NCBI GenBank assembly: GCA_011634665.1
Contig: WAEK01000018.1
Coordinates: 57,501 to 121,500 of the forward strand
DNA length: 64,000 nucleotides
Source: Mortierella sp. BCC40632
Lineage: Eukaryota; Mortierellomycota; Mortierellomycetes; Mortierellales; Mortierellaceae
Direction of reading: 5' to 3'
The notes under the pieces are model-generated. The model had not been told where the DNA came from and searched no databases. It worked only from the letters and a program-made list of their open reading frames with translations. The position numbers and the translations under genes were made by a program. Of the stretch, positions 23,687 to 34,160 are shown in pieces. How positions within the stretch are numbered: the first letter of the stretch is position 1; every line of letters starts with the position of its first letter.

Positions 23687-26600
23687 ATGCATAAGAATGA
23701 TTCTGATGCTCACTTCAGAGTCATTTCACATCATCCTGAACTAGAATCCATGCTCAGGCCATGGGAGCCACCACCATTAGAAGACTCCTTACACCCCACC
23801 ACCACCATGTCCTTTCCAATACCTTCTCCTACCACAACAACAATCACTACAACACACTCATATTCTAAAGAGACCTCCAATAACAACAATGACTCGAGCT
23901 GTCTGGATTCAGCCCATGTCTTGGCCAACCAGACCAAACATCGTCATCATCATGCCACCACCGCAACCAGCACTCACTTTAGTGGCCATCATGTAGACCA
24001 AACTCTACCTCAAACGAATACCACCAAGGACTGTGTTGCCGCCTCGCTCGGGAACCTCGTCTCTGTCCTTTCTTTTCTTTCGCTCGAACGCAACTCGTTG
24101 TCCGAATCCGAGTCATCGTCGTCCCTGCCCGGACCTGTTCTCAAAGAGAATAGTCTTGGCGAGACGTCTTCACTCTCGGACAGTGGACAAAGTGACTCTG
24201 GTTGGACTGCCAGCGCCACTACTATGGATACCTCGTCTGTAGCCACAGGAGGTCAAATGGGTAATCTTTCCAAGGCACTTCGATATCTTCAAACTCAAAG
24301 AAACCAAGTGAAAGCCCAACAAAAGGGATATCATGCCCAATATCAGGATCCACTCGCCCAGTCTTGTTCGTCTTCTTCTACTACTACTACAAGTCGTGTG
24401 CAAGTAGCACAGGCACCACAAACATCCTCACGCTTGGTGATCTCTTGGGAAACGGAATTCAAAAGTCACGACGACACTCCTTTCAATAAGAAGCATTTTC
24501 CGGCCATCCTAGACGATAGCCTCCGCGCACGTGTTCAAAACACGAGTGGATTCAAACAAGAGGAAGAAGAAGAATCTGACTCCAAGAACGGAGAACTTGT
24601 CCACAGAGCAGAACAGTGGCAAGTCGATAAGTTTTCTCAAACGTGCCATCCTCGTATGGGCACGCTTGATCATACCCAAGTCTCCGCTTCCGCTGCCATG
24701 TCCACTCTACAAGGAGAAAAGGAGAAAGGGGAGGGGGTGACCTCGATCCTACAAGACTTGAATGAGAATGACCTAGGAACTAGGAACGGTCCAACGGATT
24801 GTCTTGAGACCACCAAGAGCCTTTTGGCACTACTTCAGAAAAGCCTCGACTCGAATGCCGTTGGCTATTCTCTTGTCCACAATGACAAGAACAACCATCT
24901 CCATCTCAATAGCAGTGATGATATTGGTAGCGCGGATTCAGACGTGATTCGATCCAAGGACCATAGTCTTCCAAACAAGGCCAAGGCCAAGAAGAAAAAG
25001 AAAAAGAAAAGAACCAAACGACGGGCGGAAATGGATTCGAGTCAGGACCTGGGCTCACCCAAGCGGTCCTTGCTTCCGATTGATGAACCCTCTAGTTCCT
25101 CATGCGGTGGTGGTGGAGGGGGTGGTCGAGGTGGTGAGGTGGAGCATGGTTGCTGCGCCTCATCGGAATCCGATCACAAGGAGCAGATCCTTCAGACACG
25201 CCACTCTTCCCCATTTGGTACTCTTTTTATCAGCGGGGACAGGGTGGAATGCGGGGTGGAAAGGGAAAATGAAGAAAAGTGTGAGACTAAAGTTGAAGTT
25301 GAGGTTGTGGTTGAATCCGAGAGCAACAGGGATTGTCTATCAGACGAGAACAATCCTGAGAAGGAGACTGAAGACGCGATAAAAGTCACTACGGCAACAA
25401 TCGCGACTATACCAGAGACAGAGATAGGTGCCACTTCTACTGTGGACCTTTCTACCAAGGACTCGGGACCCCAATCGACAACGACAACGACAACGACAAC
25501 CACATCCACAGTCACAACCAAAAAGAAACGACCCTGGCGACATGCCAAGGTATTGAAGGAAATGAAGAAGCTCTTTTTGGCTGAGTTTCCCTGTGTTGTG
25601 ACCATCGCTTTGGCTTCGACACAAGCCAAGGTGGATCGTGACGTGGTGGAGGACGAAGAAGAAGGGTCAGCTGCAGGATCGCTGCAAACCAGCCAAGACA
25701 AGAACAGATTGCTACCAAGCATGCATAACAACAATAGCAACACAAAGAAGCATGCAGGATATTTTGATAGTGGTGACACCGAAGGAACTCGTGAACCTCG
25801 CCCTACAGTTGAAGGAGAGGACGACGAAGAAGAGGTCGAAGCCCTTCATAAGAAAAGACCCCGGAGCCACTACCGAGATTTTTGGAAGTCAACGGCTCAA
25901 GAGGAGAAAGGGGAAAAGGAGTCTGAACGACTTGAGGGACAACTAGTCCAAGGATCGTCTTTTTTCAAGGATCCAACGGGACTACATCCCGTGCTACAAC
26001 AGCTGCAAATGTATTCGACCGTTCCGACGACCTCCACTTTCGCCTCTAAGCTGAATGGCCACGAAGACAACGGTGTGAGCGAGGAACGAAAGAATCGTTT
26101 GACAGAAGGTGAAGAAGAAAACGAAGAGCAAGGGCGAGAAAATGGCGGGACCTCCAAAGTGGATGCCGAGTATGGGAAAAGGTTGTTGGCGATGCGTGTA
26201 CGAGACACATTTTTAATCCCCAAGGGTTCCAAGGTCCTTTCAGAGGCTCTCTCCCGTTGCACAGTTTCTGTCGATATGACAAGCCCCCTTCCCTCTCGAA
26301 GTGGCCATTTCAAGAGCCATGGTCATGCCCACCTGGGCTTTGCGCAGGGCGGCGGCTCTCGTTCCGGGTTGAAAAAGGCAACGATCCCGACTCTACCTCA
26401 AATAACCATTGCAGGCGGCTCTTCTTTGAGGAATGAGCCTCATATGACATTTGCGTATGGCACAATGAAGACTTTTGCTCGGTCCAAGGAATCTAGTAAG
26501 GAAGAGGACTCCAAGTCCACCCTAGAGGATGATCACCTTGGGGCCTCTCGAAGAGACCAACTCGTTCAAGCATTCTCCGTCAAGGGTCCACACCAATACC

Positions 26601-28300
26601 AGTCCCCAGAAAAGGCTCATATTTTCATTGACAACTCCAACATTTTGATTGGGTTTTATCAATACTACCAGAGGCATCAGACACCTTCAGTTTCCAAGGA
26701 TTCAGAGGGGTCTCCTACCTTCTCACCTGCAGGCACCACCGCCGCCGCCGCTACTACTGCTGCTGCTGCTACCATCGAGTCGGAGCAGACACAGGAACCA
26801 GAGGGACTTGACCAAGAAAAGGAGCAAAGCCAAGAGTTGGCCGAGAAAAGTCAGACAGAAGCGTTGCAAGAGACGGAAGAAGAAGAAAATGTCGAGTCTG
26901 GTGTCAATATGACTACAACAGAGCCGACATCCGAGACGACAATAGCGATAACAACCCTGGCGCCAAAGATACAGGAAAAGGAGAATGAGCCGTCAGAGGC
27001 AACTATCTCTACGGGATACTCTTTTAAACATAACATGGATGTTGGTCCACCATCGCCTCATAAGGATAAGCCGGCAGATATTTTTCATGACACAGACTCG
27101 GATGATGAAGAAACGATTCTCTATCCATTCCGACCCATGCCCGTGCCCTCTCAACATGGCAATAGGGACACAACTGTAATTGTTCAAGAAGAACCTATTG
27201 AGGCTTTGCTAGAGGCGCATCCGACTGAGCAAGAGGCGCATCCGACTGAGCAAGAGACGGAGGCGACTGCGGAAGAGGAAAAGGAAAAGGAGATGGAAAA
27301 GGAAAAAACCACGGGAGACTCTACGAGCCAGCCCTCGTCCCCCAAGCAGGACTCGAAGCCCAGCCCCAAGATGAACAACACGTCATCTTCTTCGGGTGGT
27401 GGTCGAAGACGGTCCAACTCTACGTTCAAGGCAGCGTCAGGGGCTAGGATGGCCAAGGGAAGTCATATGTTACCTAAATTTGACTATGACCTATTTTTCC
27501 AACTCCTCCAAAGAGGTGACCGAGATCTGACCCGACGATTGTTGGTTGGGTCTTCTCCATTGTTACAGGAACTGGATGAGGCCCTTCATCATCAATACGA
27601 GACCATGATTTTAAGACGCGTGAAAAAGTTTACACCGGGTGAACTAGGGGTTCTTCCTGTACCCATGAAACCATTGATGGCAGCCATGGCCTCGGCAGGA
27701 CAAGGTTCGAATGGAACATTGACGAACGCAGGACCGACCTTTGTCTCGGATCCGAATGCTTCTTCCTCTTCCTCTTCGATGCATTCCGTGTCGACCAAAG
27801 GAGAGCAATGTGTGGATGAGATGCTTCATCTCAAAATGCTTGAAACGATCCTTGATCATGAACCTGCTACCATGGTCGTTGCAACAGGAGATGGAGGCGA
27901 TAGTGAATTTGGAGGAGGAGGATTCTCCAAGGTGATCAAACGTGCCCTGGACCGAGGATGGCATATCGAGATTGTGAGTTGGGAAGAACAATTGAGTGGC
28001 ATTTATCTCGAGTTGGCGCTCGAGTATGGATACATGTCACCTTGGATGGATCCCAAGCTAGGACCTTCAAGTGGACGTAGGCATCGAGTTCATTCTCATG
28101 GCGCGTCTTCTTCTTCTTTGGGTCATCACCATCACTCTCACCATCGTCCTACGCATCATGGACATGGTCAAGGAGGAGGACGAGGACCTGGAGGATTTGT
28201 TTGTACGGGTGGTCAATGTTGTCATCAACCGCAACATGGAAGTGGTAGTCTACGAGTTGTTTGCCTTGATTGGATTGGCGAGCGATTCCTGGACCAGTAG
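23687..28300 (+). CDS. Large NYN/PIN-like domain protein
   Basis: Single open frame of 1537 residues. The first ~970 residues are polar low complexity with acidic stretches, a lysine run ([12 protein letters not shown], about residue 435) that looks like a nuclear localisation signal, glycine and threonine runs and histidine clusters. The NYN fold begins at about 977 with HIFIDNSNILIGFYQYYQ (the first conserved aspartate), is interrupted by ~270 residues of acidic E/Q/T-rich sequence, and resumes with FDYDLFFQLLQRGD (about 1263), VVATGDGGDSEFGGGGF (second acidic site) and VIKRALDRGWHIEIVSW. These match NYN-domain (LabA/DUF88-related) nucleases. A His/Gly-rich loop precedes the last strand (LRVVCLDWIGERFL). 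Probably an RNase or RNA-binding relative; no substrate can be inferred. A 21-bp tandem duplication (27212-27253) encodes EAHPTEQ twice. An upstream non-coding exon cannot be excluded. Confidence 0.85.
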   Translation: MHKNDSDAHFRVISHHPELESMLRPWEPPPLEDSLHPTTTMSFPIPSPTTTTITTTHSYSKETSNNNNDSSCLDSAHVLANQTKHRHHHATTATSTHFSGHHVDQTLPQTNTTKDCVAASLGNLVSVLSFLSLERNSLSESESSSSLPGPVLKENSLGETSSLSDSGQSDSGWTASATTMDTSSVATGGQMGNLSKALRYLQTQRNQVKAQQKGYHAQYQDPLAQSCSSSSTTTTSRVQVAQAPQTSSRLVISWETEFKSHDDTPFNKKHFPAILDDSLRARVQNTSGFKQEEEEESDSKNGELVHRAEQWQVDKFSQTCHPRMGTLDHTQVSASAAMSTLQGEKEKGEGVTSILQDLNENDLGTRNGPTDCLETTKSLLALLQKSLDSNAVGYSLVHNDKNNHLHLNSSDDIGSADSDVIRSKDHSLPNKAKAKKKKKKKRTKRRAEMDSSQDLGSPKRSLLPIDEPSSSSCGGGGGGGRGGEVEHGCCASSESDHKEQILQTRHSSPFGTLFISGDRVECGVERENEEKCETKVEVEVVVESESNRDCLSDENNPEKETEDAIKVTTATIATIPETEIGATSTVDLSTKDSGPQSTTTTTTTTTSTVTTKKKRPWRHAKVLKEMKKLFLAEFPCVVTIALASTQAKVDRDVVEDEEEGSAAGSLQTSQDKNRLLPSMHNNNSNTKKHAGYFDSGDTEGTREPRPTVEGEDDEEEVEALHKKRPRSHYRDFWKSTAQEEKGEKESERLEGQLVQGSSFFKDPTGLHPVLQQLQMYSTVPTTSTFASKLNGHEDNGVSEERKNRLTEGEEENEEQGRENGGTSKVDAEYGKRLLAMRVRDTFLIPKGSKVLSEALSRCTVSVDMTSPLPSRSGHFKSHGHAHLGFAQGGGSRSGLKKATIPTLPQITIAGGSSLRNEPHMTFAYGTMKTFARSKESSKEEDSKSTLEDDHLGASRRDQLVQAFSVKGPHQYQSPEKAHIFIDNSNILIGFYQYYQRHQTPSVSKDSEGSPTFSPAGTTAAAATTAAAATIESEQTQEPEGLDQEKEQSQELAEKSQTEALQETEEEENVESGVNMTTTEPTSETTIAITTLAPKIQEKENEPSEATISTGYSFKHNMDVGPPSPHKDKPADIFHDTDSDDEETILYPFRPMPVPSQHGNRDTTVIVQEEPIEALLEAHPTEQEAHPTEQETEATAEEEKEKEMEKEKTTGDSTSQPSSPKQDSKPSPKMNNTSSSSGGGRRRSNSTFKAASGARMAKGSHMLPKFDYDLFFQLLQRGDRDLTRRLLVGSSPLLQELDEALHHQYETMILRRVKKFTPGELGVLPVPMKPLMAAMASAGQGSNGTLTNAGPTFVSDPNASSSSSSMHSVSTKGEQCVDEMLHLKMLETILDHEPATMVVATGDGGDSEFGGGGFSKVIKRALDRGWHIEIVSWEEQLSGIYLELALEYGYMSPWMDPKLGPSSGRRHRVHSHGASSSSLGHHHHSHHRPTHHGHGQGGGRGPGGFVCTGGQCCHQPQHGSGSLRVVCLDWIGERFLDQ

Positions 28301-28310
28301 AAGAAGAGGA

Positions 28311-28347
28311 TGAAGAAGAAGAAGAAGAAGAAGAAGAAGAAGAAGAA
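28311..28347. repeat. (GAA)n microsatellite
   Basis: About twelve GAA units starting 10 bases after the NYN gene stop codon, in its 3' UTR. Confidence 0.95.
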
Positions 28348-29219
28348 AAGTAGTCAGTGGCAGACTTTGGCTCTTTGCTACATGGTTTTGTTGACAAGGG
28401 AGGTCATCCTGCCCTCACAAAGGAATACCGTTCTACTTTTTTTCTTTCTTTCTTTCTTTCTTTTCAGCTGTCAAGATAACCATACTTCCCTCCATATCAT
28501 AGCCAATAAATGGATCACGCTCTCTTTCTTTCTTTCTTTCTTTCTTTACTCCTTTTACTTTCTTTTTTGCTCCGACCACGTCTTTGGGAAGTGAGTGGTC
28601 ATGGCTTCATATCCATTCGGGTTACGGACAGCTCTCTACACCTGGAGAACTCTCATGTGGTAGACCATATCTAGTTTCTTTCTTTCTTTCCCGCCATAAT
28701 CTGGTTTTTACTCTTACTCCTTCATACTCTGGTATGGCACCCATGATCTACTGAAGATCAAAAAGCGTGAATATACTCTATCCTATAATCTGTTTTTTTT
28801 TTTTTTTTTTTTTTTTTTATCAATGGCATGAGCAACTAGGGAGTTCTTCACTCTTTTAGCCTTTTAGGCGCAGCGAGTGTCTCTGATTGAACCCGGATTT
28901 TCAAGTTCCGAGAAAACTTTTATTCTCGTAGATACTTTTATGGCTTGACGGATCGAATTCACGACATGAAACACTGGCACCCCCTTCCCCCTCCCTTCTC
29001 CTGCCGATCCGGATAAATTTTACAATGCCATACGCTGAGGATAAAAAAAAAAAAAAAAAAAAATAGGCGAGAATGTCTCAGGGCTTGTACGATGGAATTC
29101 ATCCTCCCGGCAATACTGCGTGCACACTCTGCTTGAGATTCTTTGGCTTCAGTGGCATTTGACTGAATTTGTCGTTATCGCAAAAAAAAAAAAACCATGT
29201 CATTGTTACTATCCTCCAG

Positions 29220-29513
29220 ATGGTCGACCAAGTAAACAACAACCTCAAAGTTACTCTCGTTCTGCCTGGATCACACGCGTTCTCAACCAACTACACACTC
29301 TCTGGAGAGAACCGTAGTACTTTGTCTTTACTGTCAAATGACGAGAAAGTAAGTACATGGCAGAAGGGCTTTCCTCTCCTCTCCTCTCCTCCTCTTGCAT
29401 CGTCTCCTACCTTTGCCTTTTATATTGAATTGTTTTCCTTGAAGTAGACTTTGAATCCATCCCACGCGTCAACAACAAAAAGGACATTTTTACAAGCTGA
29501 ACTGAATTACTAA
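29220..29513 (+). CDS. Possible small two-exon gene or leftover exons (uncertain)
   Basis: Exon 29220-29348 would encode 43 residues beginning MVDQVNNNLKVTLVLPGSH, with a polypyrimidine-like acceptor just before it (ATCCTCCAG). It ends at a strong donor (AAA|GTAAGT). An acceptor at 29446-29447 joins in frame to 29448-29513, ending QAELNY and a stop. Residue composition is protein-like rather than repeat-like, which is why it is listed. I recognise no family; upstream bases from 29071 (MSQGLYDGIHPPGN) also look coding but cannot be joined in frame. It could be part of a larger degraded gene. Confidence 0.25.
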
Positions 29514-30597
29514 ACCAAACTAGTGTCAATCCTATTAGATGCTCACTCCTTCCTTTCCCCCTGGTCTGATGTTTGACTTGCTTTCACGGATAAAGTCAAG
29601 CGGTCCCAACCCCCAATGGGCAATTCAGTCACTTTGCGGATAAAAAAAAAAAAAAAAAAAAAAGAAATGGGTACTGTGATCAGGAACTGTGGTCAATGAT
29701 ATCCTCAAAGATACTAGAGACGGGAGAGCTAGATCAAGACTTGACAGTTTAAAGACATTTTGTCAGCACTCTATACCAACTGTCAGCATCCCTTTCTTTT
29801 TTTTCTCTTTTCTCTTTTTTTTTTTTTTTTTTTTTTGGAAGTCGATTCAGTTAAAACCCGTGTCATGCTGCCTTTTGTGGAGCAGAGAAAAATGGGATGG
29901 TAGGGGTGGGGAGCTGTTGGCCCATTGGAATCGCTAAAGAGGATTTTATGGAAACCCCTACGTAAGGACTTCTGCATTGTTTCCTTTCTCCCTAAAAAAA
30001 AAAAAAAAAAAAAAAAAAAATCGCAAGACTCTATTTCTTAGTCAATGCCATCCCGCCCTAGGGTAGCATTCAACCACTTGTTGTTCCTGCTTCTTTTAAA
30101 CACCCTCACCACCATCAAGTCAGCAGTTTAAAACGCTGAAAAATGAATGGAGCTAGTCAGCCAGCAGCCAGCAGCCAAAAATAAAATCTGTTTGAAAAGA
30201 GGGAAAAAAAAAAAAAAAAAAAAAAAAAAATATGAGATCGAGTTCTGACAGACAGAAAAAGCAAAGGGAACCCCTGTTAACGCACAGACACATATTTTTT
30301 ATTGGGAGAGAGTGAATCTCTCTCTCTCTCTCTCTCTCTCCCTCTCTCCAACAGTAAACAAACTGAGACATTCAGCCAGTCAGGAGGTGCTGGGAAAAAA
30401 AAAAAAGGTGTTTTGTTTATGTTCAATAATGGAAGATTCATGCCGAGAAACCCGAAATTAGATGGGAGTGAAGAAAAAAAAAAAAAAAATATTATGACAA
30501 AAAGAAGTGCCAGGGGGAGAGAGAGAGAATTTTTTTTCAGAGTTCTGGTTCAGTTCAATCAATGCCGGTTTTATTGATTTTGACTAAAAGAAGGCAG

Positions 30598-30664
<67 letters not shown>
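30598..30664. repeat. Poly-A tract, 67 nt with one G
   Basis: A34-G-A32, the longest homopolymer in the window, about 360 bases beyond the cyclin stop codon (T-rich on the cyclin's own strand). Confidence 0.95.
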
Positions 30665-30666
<2 letters not shown>

Positions 30667-31025
30667 AAAGTAAGCTACCCGTGAAAGGTCACAAATTGAT
30701 ATATCATCGGCAAAACTCTTTCCATCATTCATCCTTTCTTTCAACAACGCGCCGTAGTAGTGGTGGTAATAGTTGTTGTAGTTGTACAGTACAAAAAGAA
30801 AAGAAAAAGAAAGAAAAAAGCTCTTTTGGATAATATATAGTATAGATTAGGGGGTGTAGTGTTATGTTACAGCAAATAAAAATAAAAGAAAAAAAAAGGA
30901 CAATAAGAATAGTACAAGAGGGAGTGTGCAAAGTGAAAGAGTAAAGGAAGGATCAAGTTGTACAGTAATATCAGAACACGGGTTGCGAGAAAAGAAAAAA
31001 GAAAAAAAAAAGGGGGGGAAAAGGT

Positions 31026-33511
31026 TTAGCAGTCGACCAGGAACGAGACGCTGAGTCGACGACGCGATTCCTTGGACTGAAGATCCTCCTCAGCACGACG
31101 CTTGGTGCCTCTTGGCGAGGTCGAAGACGTGGGCGAGGGCAGAGCAACCTCAGCAGATTGAAGCACTCCTGTGGTGGCTGTGTTGACCTTGATTGGCAAA
31201 GCAGGTGCTGGTCGGCGCATGTTCAAGCTAAAAGAGCCATTGGAAGAGTACGTAATGATATTGTTGCGGTAGTTGTTAAAGATTTTCTCCGAATCCTGCT
31301 GCTGTTGCTGTTGAAGAGTAGGATAGGGCTCAGTGGTGGCAGATGGCGACGAGAGCATAGAAGTCCGAGGAGATTCTCCAACAGCGAAACCAAGGGCCTT
31401 CATGCGCGAACGCAAAAATTCGCGACGTTGAGCCTGGACCCAACGATGAGTGAGATAGGCACCCATGCCCTGTTGTTGACGGGGCTGGTTCTCGGGTTGC
31501 AAAAGTCCTGAGGCTTTGATGTTCTCGGCTGTCAGCTTGGGCAACGAGGACGCGCCAAAGTCAAAGGAAATTGGAACGGTCGATGATGGCTGCTGCTGAA
31601 GAGACTGGGGCTCGTTCATGAGCAATGAGAAGGGAGGGAGATGGGGCTGAGGTTGCATAGCAGCCAACTGGTGCATGGCAGACATCAACGATTGCTGTTG
31701 CTGTTGCTTTTGCAATGGCTGAGGCTGAGGCTGAGGTTGTTCAAGAGAAGAGGCAGTGACACAGGTCATGCGCGAAGGAAGAGAATAGTTGCAATACTGA
31801 ACCGAGTTGCGACGAACAGGCGAAGGCTGGTGCGAAGCAGACTCGGCAGAGGAGCAAGGAGAGCTAAAGTAGGCCGAGTTGGCACGGACGGGGAGAGAAG
31901 GCAAAGGTGGGGAGCGATCCCGGAGCTTGGAACCCTTCTCAGTCAGGATCATGACCCACTTTTGGAAGACGGCGTGCGAGACGTAGAGACGGTAATCAAT
32001 CAGACCCAAGAAGGTGATCTCGTTGACGTTAATCTCGGCAACAGGCAGACCAGAGATCTTGGACCAGGCCTTGTTCGAATAGGTGCGGTCCTGCTGGAAT
32101 TTGGAGGCAAGGATAAGGGCAGCCAAGAACATGCGACGGCCACAGCCAACAGGTTCAGACTTGGCAAGGATGGGCGAAGGAGCACTGGCAGAGAGCGAGT
32201 TGGGAGAGAGAGAAGAGGAGGAGGCTAAGGTGGGGGTATTGTTGATGCCTGGAGGGGTCAATGGCAGGGTATTGCGCTTGGGGGCAAGCGAGTTGAAATA
32301 GTCGCGCTGCTTGAACTCTTCTTCGGACAAGGCCTCGACAGAATCGTCGGGAGAGAGGGGCTGGAGTGAGTGTTGGGCTTGCTTGAGGGCAAGGAGGTGT
32401 TGCTGGTGCTGAAGCTGCTGGTGGTGCTGATGCAGGATCTGGATCTGATCTTGGCGAATCTTTTCCTGCGCGGCAAGAACCTGGCTGCGAACCTTGTAGA
32501 TATAGTAGAGTGCGAGCTGAAGGGTCGAAAGAGTGGTACGCGACCGACGCAGGGTCTCCTTGACAAAGATATGCAGCGGGATGACGGGAGCCTTGGATGA
32601 GTACTGTGCACCAGCGGGACTGGGCCAGATAGACTCGATGATCAATGCAGCCGTGTCTACATTGGACATAGGAAGGATGAAAAAAAAGGGGAGGAAGCCA
32701 AGAGAAAGGAAAAAAAAAATGGGGTGGGTTAGGGGACGGGAGAGGAAAAGTAAGGGAAAGGTAAGGTGCATGGAAGAGACGAGAGAAAGGGCAGGGCTAA
32801 AAGGGGGTACGCGATGTGGCAATGTCTCTTTGTCTCTCTCCTGGTTTGTGCAACCGAGAGAGCAAGGCCAGGCTGCAGAAATGCAGACACTGACGTCAAG
32901 AGAACCTTGGCAGAAGCCGGCTGCCTCTTTTCTCTCCTTCTGCGGGAGTGTAGACCATGCATACGTGCATGCATATATATCCAATTTCGGTCTTTGGGTA
33001 GGGGTACAAAAAAGGAGACCGGGGCGGGGCTCGGTAGGGCAAGGGCAAGGGGGTGTAGAGAGAGATAGAGAAAGAGAAAGAGAGAGAGAAAAGGACAAAC
33101 AATGGACTTACCGACAAGGTTCTCGACCATGTGGACTTTGCTAGCAGTGAGTGGGTCAAGGATAAGTGACTGTTTGGGAGTCGAGGCCGAGGCCGCGGGG
33201 TTGCTGCCCGCGGAGGGGGGTTGGTGCGTGTGAGCGTGACCCTGGTGCTGCTGTTGTTGCCAGGACCGAATAGCGGGCAAGGACGAAGGGGTGGAGGAGG
33301 AAGGGGTGGAGGAGAAAGAGTCAAGCATCTGGGCATGGGGCAGCTGAGGAGCAGGTGCACTATAGAGCGATGCAGGGGAGGCATGGAGTTGGATATGGGG
33401 AACCGAGGGGAGGCCATAGACAACATCAGATGCCAAGAATGGTACAGGGGGAACTGAAACAGAGCCAGTTGGGAGTGGCTGCTGCTGCTGGTTGACCGGA
33501 AGGCACAGCAT
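31026..33511 (-). CDS. PCL/Pho80-type cyclin (partner of a Pho85-like CDK)
   Basis: Two exons on the minus strand, 33511-33112 and 32656-31026, joined in phase 1 at LV|DTAALIIESIW; 676 residues. The first ~130 residues are Q/P/S-rich. The cyclin fold starts at the exon junction: ALIIESIWPSP, VIPLHIFVKETLRRSRTT, LSTLQLALYYIYKVR. It is then interrupted by ~100 residues of Q/H-rich and S/P-rich sequence and continues with CGRRMFLAALILASKFQQD, YSNKAWSKISGLPVAEIN and ITFLGLIDYRLYVSHAVFQKW. The order and the RTYSNKAWSKI block are typical of PCL cyclins, which target Pho85. The C-terminal half is S/P/Q-rich with many SP/TP sites. The start is the first methionine past the GT repeat (MLCLPVNQQQQ). 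Upstream lies an unusually long intergenic region, suggesting complex regulation; the matching CDK gene starts at 42071. Confidence 0.85.
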
Positions 33512-33525
33512 ACTGGTGTCGCTTG

Positions 33526-33561
<36 letters not shown>

Positions 33562-33647
33562 GGTGGGGAGAGAAGGAATGATCAATCAGGCAAGGGGGGG
33601 AGATGAAAGGCAAGATCCAGATCAAAAAATTTAATGGGATAACCGGA

Positions 33648-33746
33648 TGATGGATGGATGAATGGAAATAGATGGATGGATGGATGGATGGATGGATGGA
33701 AGGATGATGGATTTGAAGCCGGATGGATGGATGATGGATGGATGAT
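33648..33746. repeat. (GGAT)n tetranucleotide array
   Basis: GGAT/GGAA/TGAT units upstream of the cyclin gene; on the other strand it reads ATCC. Confidence 0.9.
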
Positions 33747-33961
33747 TATCAAAGAGGTGGAGAGCGATGAGGCGATGATAGGAAAGATGATGGATGAAAA
33801 TAAAAAGATGAGCACGATAAGATGGACGACGCGTCACGGGAAAATGATCGGAAGTTGAAGAAGGGCAGAAAGGCAAAGGGAGAGTGATTGAGATTATAAA
33901 AAAAAAAAAAGAGTCAGTTGTCTGGGCGGCAGATGGATAACAGGACAAGGACCAAGGAAAA

Positions 33962-34003
33962 TGAGTGAGTGACAGTGAGTGAGTGAGTGAGTGAGTGAGT
34001 GAG
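33962..34003. repeat. (GTGA)n tetranucleotide array
   Basis: Near-perfect GTGA/GAGT repeat, about 450 bases upstream of the cyclin start codon. Confidence 0.9.
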
Positions 34004-34131
34004 AGATCGATGGGGTGAAAAAAAAAAAAATTGCGAGAGCGGGTCAGGTCAGAGATATATGGGAGTGCTGAGTGGTGAGCAATGCCTCTGACTAACCGGC
34101 CAAAAGGGGAACGCTCAGAAAAATTTTCGAT

Positions 34132-34160
34132 GGCCCGCCTGCGGGCCCCGAGATTTATAA
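34132..34160 (+). promoter_or_regulatory. Perfect GC hairpin followed by TATA-like box
   Basis: GGCCCGC-CT-GCGGGCC is a perfect 7-bp inverted repeat with a 2-nt loop (34132-34147). TTTATAA lies at 34154-34160, followed by a CT-rich stretch. This resembles a core promoter, but no reading frame lies close downstream on the + strand, so what it might drive is unknown. Confidence 0.3.

Larger units (their letters stand above)
28301..31025. other. Convergent intergenic region with A tracts and uncertain exons
   Basis: Lies between the 3' ends of the NYN gene (+) and the cyclin gene (-). It holds a (GAA)n array at 28311-28347, CTTT repeats (28440-28462, 28522-28546), a T tract near 28793-28818 and A tracts at 29043-29063, 29642-29663, 29994-30020, 30204-30229 and 30598-30664. 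One small two-exon reading frame is listed separately as uncertain. Otherwise no gene is visible. Confidence 0.55.

Noticed and set aside
24010..28397. Several antisense frames opposite the NYN gene
   Set aside because: They mirror the low-complexity coding strand; the + frame spans 4.6 kb without stops and has domain motifs.
30598..30664. Poly-A tail of a retroelement
   Set aside because: No reverse transcriptase frame, no SINE-like promoter boxes and no obvious flanking duplication are visible next to it.
31641..32228. 195-codon + strand frame opposite the cyclin gene
   Set aside because: It is an antisense shadow of the well-supported cyclin exon and has no recognisable motif.
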